Assembly (NCBI GenBank): GCA_024277195.1
Contig: JAJRVS010000123.1
Location: forward strand, 1-39,091
Length of the DNA stretch: 39,091 nt
Source: Verrucomicrobiota bacterium
GTDB lineage: Bacteria; Verrucomicrobiota; Verrucomicrobiia; Verrucomicrobiales; DEV007
Direction: 5' to 3'
Position 1 is the first letter of the stretch; each line of letters begins with the position of its first letter. The position numbers were made by a program, and so were the translations under genes. The notes beneath the pieces were generated by a model that was not told where the DNA came from, made no database searches, and was given only the letters and a program-made list of their open reading frames with translations. This document shows, one piece after another, positions 34,073-39,091 of the stretch.

Positions 34073-34804
34073 ATGATGGATCTGATTTTCAAAGGCGGAC
34101 CACTGATGTGGTTACTGCTCGGGGGCAGTAGTTTGGCCATCGCCATTGCTCTGGAACGTTATTTTCATTTTCACCGCTCGCGCATCGATGTGGGTGACTT
34201 GCTTTACGGATTGAGGAACCTGATCCGCAAAAAAAACTTCGCCGAAGCCATCCACGAATGTGCAGGCACCCCCGGCCCGGTCGCCCGAGTGATTCACTCC
34301 GCCATCCTTCATCATGGTGCTCCGCGTGCAGAGTTGAAAGAAATCGTGCAGGAAACTGGGCAATTGGAGATGCCCAAATTGGAAAAACATCTCGCCGTGC
34401 TGCTTTCCATCGCCTACGTCGCCCCTCTGATCGGTTTATTGGGAACTATTCTGGGACTGGTCAATACGTTTGTCCAAGTCAACGCCACCGGCGGATATGC
34501 CACCGCTACAGAGATCTCCAAAGGTGTTTACGAAAGCCTGATCAGCTCCGCCGCTGGACTGATGGTGGCCGTGCCTACTTTTGTGATTTATTCTTTTCTC
34601 GTCGCCTACGCCAAAACGCTGATGCATGACATGGAGCGCGGCGGCATCGAGATCGTCAATATCATTGTCGAAAACCGCGATCATCACTCCGAGATCATCA
34701 AATTTGAGCATCAAGAAGAACCCGCTGCAAAAACGGGTGACGATGATAGCCATCACGCCAAGCACGATGATGACAGTGAGCGGCGTGAAAACGAGGGCCA
34801 CTGA
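34073..34804 (+). CDS. exbB: ExbB/TolQ/MotA-family proton channel protein
   Basis: Inner-membrane protein that with ExbD forms a proton-driven motor energising a periplasmic partner. The 243-residue product has three hydrophobic segments: about 9-27 (MWLLLGGSSLAIAIALERY), 100-130 (LLSIAYVAPLIGLLGTILGLVNTF) and 152-178. The core GTPGPVARVI, APLIGLLGTILGLVNTF and SLISSAAGLMVAVPTFVIYSF are typical of the MotA/TolQ/ExbB family. The last 40 residues form an unusual hydrophilic tail rich in His, Asp and Glu (KTGDDDSHHAKHDDDSE). It overlaps exbD by one base (TGATG). Whether it serves TonB-dependent transport or a Tol-like function is open; no TonB receptor is in the window. Confidence 0.92.
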   Translation: MMDLIFKGGPLMWLLLGGSSLAIAIALERYFHFHRSRIDVGDLLYGLRNLIRKKNFAEAIHECAGTPGPVARVIHSAILHHGAPRAELKEIVQETGQLEMPKLEKHLAVLLSIAYVAPLIGLLGTILGLVNTFVQVNATGGYATATEISKGVYESLISSAAGLMVAVPTFVIYSFLVAYAKTLMHDMERGGIEIVNIIVENRDHHSEIIKFEHQEEPAAKTGDDDSHHAKHDDDSERRENEGH

Positions 34805-35217
34805 TGAAACTCGAATCCACTTTACCCACCCGGGCGAACTTTCTCTACTCGGCTCCTGTATTGGACGTGGTATTGCTGCTGCTGATCTTTTTCCTGCTCG
34901 GTTCCAATTTTATTCTTAAGTCAGGCATTTCCGTAGAGATTCCCTTTTCTAATTCCAGCCTGCCCTCCATCGACCGTTCCCACATCATCACTTTGGCACC
35001 TGGTGAAAGTTCGCGCATTTTTTTCAACGAAGACCGCGTTACTCTGGACGAACTGAACGAACGTCTCGAGAAAAACGCCGCCACTGACAAAGTTCACCAA
35101 GTGATTATACGAGCGGATCAATCAGCGACTTTTGGATCCGTCATCGAAATCTCCAACCTTGTCCTGCGTCACGGCTACGACCTGGTTTATGCCACCAGTT
35201 CAGAAAGCGGGGATTAA
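34804..35217 (+). CDS. exbD: ExbD/TolR-family biopolymer transport protein
   Basis: A 137-residue protein with one N-terminal membrane helix (about 19-38) carrying the essential aspartate: APVLDVVLLLLIFFLLGSN, Asp21, which corresponds to the proton-path Asp25 of E. coli ExbD. The periplasmic part (about 40-137) has IILAPGESSRIFFNEDRVTLDELNERLEK-like sequence and VIIRADQSATFGSVIEISNLVLRHG, the conserved ExbD/TolR fold. Length is normal (135-145). The start overlaps the exbB stop, and the next gene begins 5 nt after the stop, so all are translated from one message. Confidence 0.93.
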   Translation: MKLESTLPTRANFLYSAPVLDVVLLLLIFFLLGSNFILKSGISVEIPFSNSSLPSIDRSHIITLAPGESSRIFFNEDRVTLDELNERLEKNAATDKVHQVIIRADQSATFGSVIEISNLVLRHGYDLVYATSSESGD

Positions 35218-35222
35218 AAGCC

Positions 35223-35759
35223 ATGCCAGGCAAAGCTAATAGAAAACTGGCGGCTAGCGCAGAGGACGCCGATGGATTTCTTTTTTCCTGGTCCCGCAAA
35301 CACCCCGGTACTTTTTGGCTTTGGGGATTCTTGATCCTCTCTTTGTTATTGCACGCCACGGGTTTTTATCTTTTCCAAGTGGTTTATCCCTCCTCTGGAC
35401 GGGTCGAACCCTTCCCCTCCCGGGTATTGATCCTCGACGAAAAAAATCCGGCCAATGCCATTTTGCTACAAGAACTGAATGATCGCCTGGCTTTTCTCCA
35501 ACCTGCTTCCAACGGAGCTCCCGGTCGCAAAAAACTGAGTGACTTTTCAGTTTCATTCCGCCCCTCCTTTCTCAACCGGAACCCCCCTTTCAAAAAACCC
35601 ACTACGGAGAAATCTAACAAAATCAAAGCTGCAGCCATGGACTTACCTGCGCAATCAACGATTTTTCCTCCGTTTAATCTGCAACACTCTCTTTTCCCCC
35701 CCGTTAAAAAGACGGCTACGAATGCAACTGGGGCGGCAGCCAAAAAGCCCGCAAAATAG
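35223..35759 (+). CDS. TonB-like single-pass protein without TonB C-terminal domain
   Basis: A 178-residue protein 5 nt after exbD. It has a basic N-terminal cytosolic part (about 1-30), one membrane helix (about 33-55, WLWGFLILSLLLHATGFYLFQVVYP) in which LLHATGFYLF recalls TonB N-termini, and a Pro/Lys/Asn-rich periplasmic tail with no recognisable folded domain. Canonical TonB ends with a roughly 90-residue domain that grips receptors; that domain is absent here. It is probably the anchoring partner of this ExbB/ExbD pair, either a TonB remnant or a partner that transfers force in another way. It is not a broken gene: the frame ends cleanly 15 nt before the next start. Assignment is from position and topology only. 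Confidence 0.7.
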   Translation: MPGKANRKLAASAEDADGFLFSWSRKHPGTFWLWGFLILSLLLHATGFYLFQVVYPSSGRVEPFPSRVLILDEKNPANAILLQELNDRLAFLQPASNGAPGRKKLSDFSVSFRPSFLNRNPPFKKPTTEKSNKIKAAAMDLPAQSTIFPPFNLQHSLFPPVKKTATNATGAAAKKPAK

Positions 35760-35774
35760 CAGCGCCAGATCACT

Positions 35775-36014
35775 ATGTTTCGCGTCACTCTTAGTCACCT
35801 GATCCTCATTTACATGGCAGTGCTGCTGGGCATCCTGTGTTTTGCCTGGTTGGTTGGAGAAGTGATCAGGTTCCGTCAGGATAACCGCAAAAGGCGCTCG
35901 ATGGTGGTATGTGATATATGTGGACACAGTTTTGAAGATCCCTCTGAACGCGAACTTTTGACCTGCCCCAGCTGTGGACGTCTAAATGAACGTGGCAAAG
36001 TGAGGGAAATTTAG
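35775..36014 (+). CDS. Small membrane-anchored zinc-ribbon protein
   Basis: A 79-residue protein with one N-terminal membrane segment (about 6-28, LSHLILIYMAVLLGILCFAWL) and a C-terminal zinc ribbon with two Cys pairs, VCDICGHSF and LTCPSCGRLN, spaced 18 residues apart. The cysteines lie on the side after a basic RFRQDNRKRRS, so the ribbon probably faces the cytosol. Such proteins are found as small partners of membrane machines; its placement 15 nt after the TonB-like gene suggests it belongs to the ExbB/ExbD cluster. The ATG is preceded by GATCACT, without Shine-Dalgarno. The exact role is unknown. Confidence 0.8.
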   Translation: MFRVTLSHLILIYMAVLLGILCFAWLVGEVIRFRQDNRKRRSMVVCDICGHSFEDPSERELLTCPSCGRLNERGKVREI

Positions 36015-36110
36015 CCCAACTGAGCCCAGCAAGCACAAATTGCCCTTGCAATGAGGGTGAAAGCGTGGTGAATATTAGCCACTCCCCCGCCCACAAACGA
36101 TAGGATTACT

Positions 36111-37358
36111 ATGGAACGAAGAGTCGTCATCACAGGTATTGGTGTTTTGTCACCGATAGGAAATCAATTGGATACTTTCTGGGAAAACCTGATCGCCGGA
36201 AAAAGCGGTATTCAACTACTCGACGCGCTCGATACCGAGGCATATAGCTGTAAAATCGGAGGGCAGGTAAAAGATTTTGATCCCGCCCCGTTTTTTGCTT
36301 CGCATAAGGATGCACGTCGAGCTGACCGTTTCACTCAGCTAGGAGTGGCCGGTGCCAAAATGGCTTTGGAAGATTGCGGGGTGGATTTTAATCAAGTCGA
36401 TCGCGACCGTTTTGGAGTCATGGTTGGCAGCGGTATCGGCGGTCTGGGAACTTTGGAAAAACAACACGCATCCCTGCTCAGCCGGGGTGCCTCGAAAGTA
36501 TCTCCCTTCACCATTCCGATGATGATTGCCAATATCGCCAGCGGCATCATTTCCATCGATTTTGATTTGCGCGGACCCAACATGTGCATCGTCACCGCTT
36601 GCGCCACGGCCAACCACAACATCGGCGAAGCTTGGCGCATGATCAAATTTGATGACGCTGACATCTTTGTCGCCGGCGGCTCTGAAGCCTCGATCACTCC
36701 GATGGGTCTGGCGGGTTTTGGCAACATGAAAGCGCTGAGCACCCGCAACGATGAGCCCGAGAGAGCTTCGCGGCCATTTGATACCGACCGTGACGGTTTT
36801 GTCATGGGTGAAGGTGCCGGCACCGTAGTGATCGAAGAACTGGAACACGCCAAAAAACGTGGCGCTCGTATTTATTGTGAACTGACAGGCTACGGCGTAT
36901 CAGCTGACGCTTACCATTTGACCTCTCCACACCCAGAAGGAGACGGTGCCAAACGCTGCATGCAGATGGCCTTGAAACACTCACGCTTGAACCCCGAACA
37001 AGTCGATTATGTCAACGCTCACGGCACCTCCACCAGCATGGGTGATGTGTGTGAGACCAAAGCGATCAAAAAAACTTTTGGAGAGTATGCCAACAATGGT
37101 TTGATGGTGAGCTCGACCAAATCCATGACCGGTCACTTATTGGGTGCCGCAGGTGGAGTGGAACTGGCCGCTTGTATCAAAGCGATCAACGAAGGCATCA
37201 TTCCACCAACGATCAACCTTGAGAACCCCGACCCACAATGTGACCTCGACTACGTGCCGAATGTCGCAAGGGAAGTCAAAATCGATACGGCCTTGAGCAA
37301 TTCGTTTGGTTTCGGAGGGCACAATGCCTCACTTTTGATCAAACGTTACGAGGGCTGA
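36111..37358 (+). CDS. fabF: Beta-ketoacyl-ACP synthase II
   Basis: Condensing enzyme of fatty-acid elongation, joining malonyl-ACP to acyl-ACP. The 415-residue protein opens MERRVVITGIGVLSPIG and carries the catalytic cysteine in VTACATANHNIGEAWRMI, the first histidine in VNAHGTSTSMGD and the second in KSMTGHLLGAAGG, plus the terminal NSFGFGGHNASLLIKRY. Length is standard for FabF (about 412). It stands 96 nt after the zinc-ribbon gene and does not sit with other fatty-acid genes (no acpP or fabG in the window). The ATG follows GGATTACT with no good Shine-Dalgarno. Confidence 0.96.
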   Translation: MERRVVITGIGVLSPIGNQLDTFWENLIAGKSGIQLLDALDTEAYSCKIGGQVKDFDPAPFFASHKDARRADRFTQLGVAGAKMALEDCGVDFNQVDRDRFGVMVGSGIGGLGTLEKQHASLLSRGASKVSPFTIPMMIANIASGIISIDFDLRGPNMCIVTACATANHNIGEAWRMIKFDDADIFVAGGSEASITPMGLAGFGNMKALSTRNDEPERASRPFDTDRDGFVMGEGAGTVVIEELEHAKKRGARIYCELTGYGVSADAYHLTSPHPEGDGAKRCMQMALKHSRLNPEQVDYVNAHGTSTSMGDVCETKAIKKTFGEYANNGLMVSSTKSMTGHLLGAAGGVELAACIKAINEGIIPPTINLENPDPQCDLDYVPNVAREVKIDTALSNSFGFGGHNASLLIKRYEG

Positions 37359-37509
37359 AAGGTTTGTTAGATCTACAAGCCATTAGTTTGAAGCGGAGAT
37401 ATATTGACCATCGCTAGCTTACTCACCTTTGCCAAGGGGGGGGGATGAAAGTGATGAGCAGGTAGCTTTTTTGATTCAAACCTGGTTCTAGTTTTGATTG
37501 GCATCGATT

Positions 37510-37531
37510 AACAAATATGGAAATTTGTTTT
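37510..37531 (+). terminator. Weak AT-rich hairpin between fabF and lnt
   Basis: AACAAAT (37510-37516) pairs with ATTTGTT (37523-37529) over ATGGAA and is followed by TTA. The stem is AT-rich and the T-run short, so termination after fabF is only possible. The rest of this 202-nt gap holds a run of nine G (37436-37444) and no recognised gene. Confidence 0.25.
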
Positions 37532-37560
37532 ACGTCAGTCTATGTTCCGCAGGTGTTGGG

Positions 37561-39091
37561 ATGATGGATATGAATTTGAACAAATTATGGTTTTGGCCTT
37601 GGCTGGCAGCTTTGTCGAGCGGGGTATTGCTTGCTTTGTGTTACCCCACCTGGGATATCAGCGCTTTGATCTGGTTTTGGGCTTTGCCTTTGTTGGCAGC
37701 ATTGTGGTTTTCTGAACCGGGTACGAAAAAAGACGGCCGAGCTCGCAGCCGGGCTTGGCGGGGTTGGTGGCTGGGTTATCTCAGCGGCCTGGCTTTTTTC
37801 CTGTTCAATCTGAGTTGGCTGTTCGAAGTCAGTGGAGTGGGGGCGGTGGCACTTCCGGCTTATTTAGCGGTGTATTTTGGCTTTTGGGGGGCTTTTGCGG
37901 CTACGGTTGGGCGGTGGGATGCATCTCATTCATCTATGGATGGTGAGGGGTTGAGCAAATGGCAGAAGGTTTTTGCGCCTTCGTGGGCGGTTCTGCGGGT
38001 GGCTTTTCTCAATGGGGCGATGTGGTGTGGGATGGAGTGGTTGAGAGGGGTGGCTTTCACGGGTTTGCCTTGGAACGGTCTTGGGGTGGCGCTGCATAAT
38101 AACCTCTACCTGATCCAGATCGCCGATATCATCGGGGCGACGGGTTTGTCCTTTGTGATGATGTTTTGTTCCTGTGTGGCTTTGGCGACCAGTTTTCGTC
38201 TGGTGCAGGAATTTGGCAAACGCGGTTTGCGACCGCATCTGGATTTCACTGTGGCGGTAGCGATGATCATGGGGATTTTTCTTTATGGTCTGAATCGCAT
38301 CAATCAGAAACCCGGTGAGACCAAAGACATACGTGCGTTGTTGGTTCAGCTGAATATACCGATCGACAAAGTGTGGGATGATCAAGCTCTCGCTAAAAAT
38401 TTGGATGAGTATTATAACTTAACCACGGCTTACGTAGAGTCGTCCGATTACGATCTGGTGGTTTGGCCGGAGACTTCTTTGCCCGGACGGTACTTTTATC
38501 CCTGGGTGCAGACCTTTTTGAATCAGGTTTTGGTAACCGGGGATTTTTATCTATTGGCGGGACTCGAAGAGGAGGTTCAACCGGGGGAGTTGTATAATGT
38601 GGCGACGCTGATGAAAGGATCGACCAGGAATTATCAGATGTACCGCAAGTCGCACCTGGTTCCTTTTGGTGAATACCTGCCCTTGCGCGGAGTATTCCCG
38701 CCCTTTGAATGGATTGCCGGGGATTTGATACCGGCGGATTTTCAGGCAGGTAAAAGCTTCGAGCCTTTAAAGCTCGGTGGAGGGGAGGATGGAGAAGAGT
38801 GGCAGATCATTCCTCTGATTTGTTTTGAGGATACCATTGGCAGTTTGGCGCGGAAGTTTGTGCGGCCTAACGTGCCTCAGTTGATTGTTAATGTGACTAA
38901 TGACGGCTGGTTTTGGGAGAGCTCGGAATCTGCCCAACATCTTGCCAATGCCCGCTTCCGCTGCATCGAGTTGCGCCGTCCGATGATCCGTGCGGCGAAC
39001 ACCGGGGTGAGCTGTTTTATTGATGAGGTGGGAAGTTTGTATGATCGTGAGTCCAAGCAGGTATTCGAGCGCAAAATTGTCGATGATGTGA
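37561..39091 (+). CDS. lnt: Apolipoprotein N-acyltransferase (partial, 3' end outside window)
   Basis: Inner-membrane enzyme that adds the third acyl chain to the N-terminal Cys of lipoproteins, needed for their sorting in Gram-negative bacteria. The frame from the ATG at 37561 stays open to the window edge (510 codons). The N-terminal half is membrane-embedded (WFWPWLAALSSGVLLALCYP, WWLGYLSGLAFFLFN), followed by GMEWLRGVAFTGLPWNGLG. The nitrilase-type domain has all three catalytic positions: Glu in VWPETSLPG, Lys in YRKSHLVPFGEYLP, Cys in LICFEDT, then NVTNDGWFWES and RPMIRAANTGVS. Typical Lnt is 500-560 residues, so little is missing. The region is G-rich on this strand compared with most genes upstream. 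Alternative ATGs at 37564 and 37570 are possible. Confidence 0.93.
   Translation, partial: MMDMNLNKLWFWPWLAALSSGVLLALCYPTWDISALIWFWALPLLAALWFSEPGTKKDGRARSRAWRGWWLGYLSGLAFFLFNLSWLFEVSGVGAVALPAYLAVYFGFWGAFAATVGRWDASHSSMDGEGLSKWQKVFAPSWAVLRVAFLNGAMWCGMEWLRGVAFTGLPWNGLGVALHNNLYLIQIADIIGATGLSFVMMFCSCVALATSFRLVQEFGKRGLRPHLDFTVAVAMIMGIFLYGLNRINQKPGETKDIRALLVQLNIPIDKVWDDQALAKNLDEYYNLTTAYVESSDYDLVVWPETSLPGRYFYPWVQTFLNQVLVTGDFYLLAGLEEEVQPGELYNVATLMKGSTRNYQMYRKSHLVPFGEYLPLRGVFPPFEWIAGDLIPADFQAGKSFEPLKLGGGEDGEEWQIIPLICFEDTIGSLARKFVRPNVPQLIVNVTNDGWFWESSESAQHLANARFRCIELRRPMIRAANTGVSCFIDEVGSLYDRESKQVFERKIVDDV

Noticed and set aside
37436-37444. Nine-G tract as a phase-variation switch of lnt
   Set aside because: It is 116 nt upstream of the start and outside any visible promoter spacing; lnt is normally essential, so switching is unlikely.
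37930-38385. 151-codon minus-strand frame
   Set aside because: Lies inside the clearly coding lnt frame and has no recognisable motif.

Overview
The window reads as a chromosomal segment of a Gram-negative bacterium of the PVC group, most likely Verrucomicrobiota. This is an inference from content: an outer-membrane lifestyle (Lnt, PgaA porin, RND efflux, ExbB/ExbD), a DUF1080 protein, a peptidase-MA-like TPR protein beside DUF4159 and MoxR, and very few recognisable Shine-Dalgarno sites. No rRNA, tRNA, CRISPR array, insertion sequence or phage gene was seen. No gene-free stretch exceeds 300 bases; the longest gaps (about 150-260 bases) lie before pgaA, around the metal-efflux operon, between the divergent genes near 26.5 kb and before lnt.

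Layout. 1-1755: a leucine-rich leader peptide (cut by the left edge), an intrinsic terminator hairpin and leuA, which together look like a transcription attenuator. 1908-9913: housekeeping genes recJ (+), then leftward an RluA-type pseudouridine synthase, a VF530/DUF2132 protein, tyrS and a class A PBP whose transpeptidase motifs are broken, and a divergent MidA-type methyltransferase. 10173-17370: a complete pgaABCD set for synthesis, deacetylation and export of poly-beta-1,6-N-acetylglucosamine; PgaA is enlarged by three 170-residue tandem repeats. 17391-23605: on the minus strand a small secreted Cys-containing protein and a CzcCBA-type heavy-metal RND efflux operon; a shared palindrome CAGGA-N5-TCCTG lies upstream of both the small gene and czcC. 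23760-26372: a leftward secreted two-domain protein (alpha-helical barrel-like N-terminus plus sialidase-type propeller).

26585-33005: a rightward cassette of an unknown cytosolic protein, a DUF1080 protein, a TPR/peptidase-MA metalloprotease, a DUF4159 protein and a MoxR ATPase, tightly packed from DUF1080 to DUF4159. 33155-36014: an uncharacterised protein, an ExbB/ExbD proton-driven pair, a TonB-like single-pass protein lacking a TonB C-terminal domain, and a small membrane-anchored zinc ribbon. 36111-39091: fabF and the start of lnt, which runs off the right edge.

Most noteworthy: the probable leu attenuator at the left edge, the class A PBP with a lost SxxK serine and lysine, the paired palindromes of the efflux locus, and the ExbBD plus truncated-TonB cluster beside MoxR/DUF4159. 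Functional calls rest on motif recognition by eye; no database search was run.
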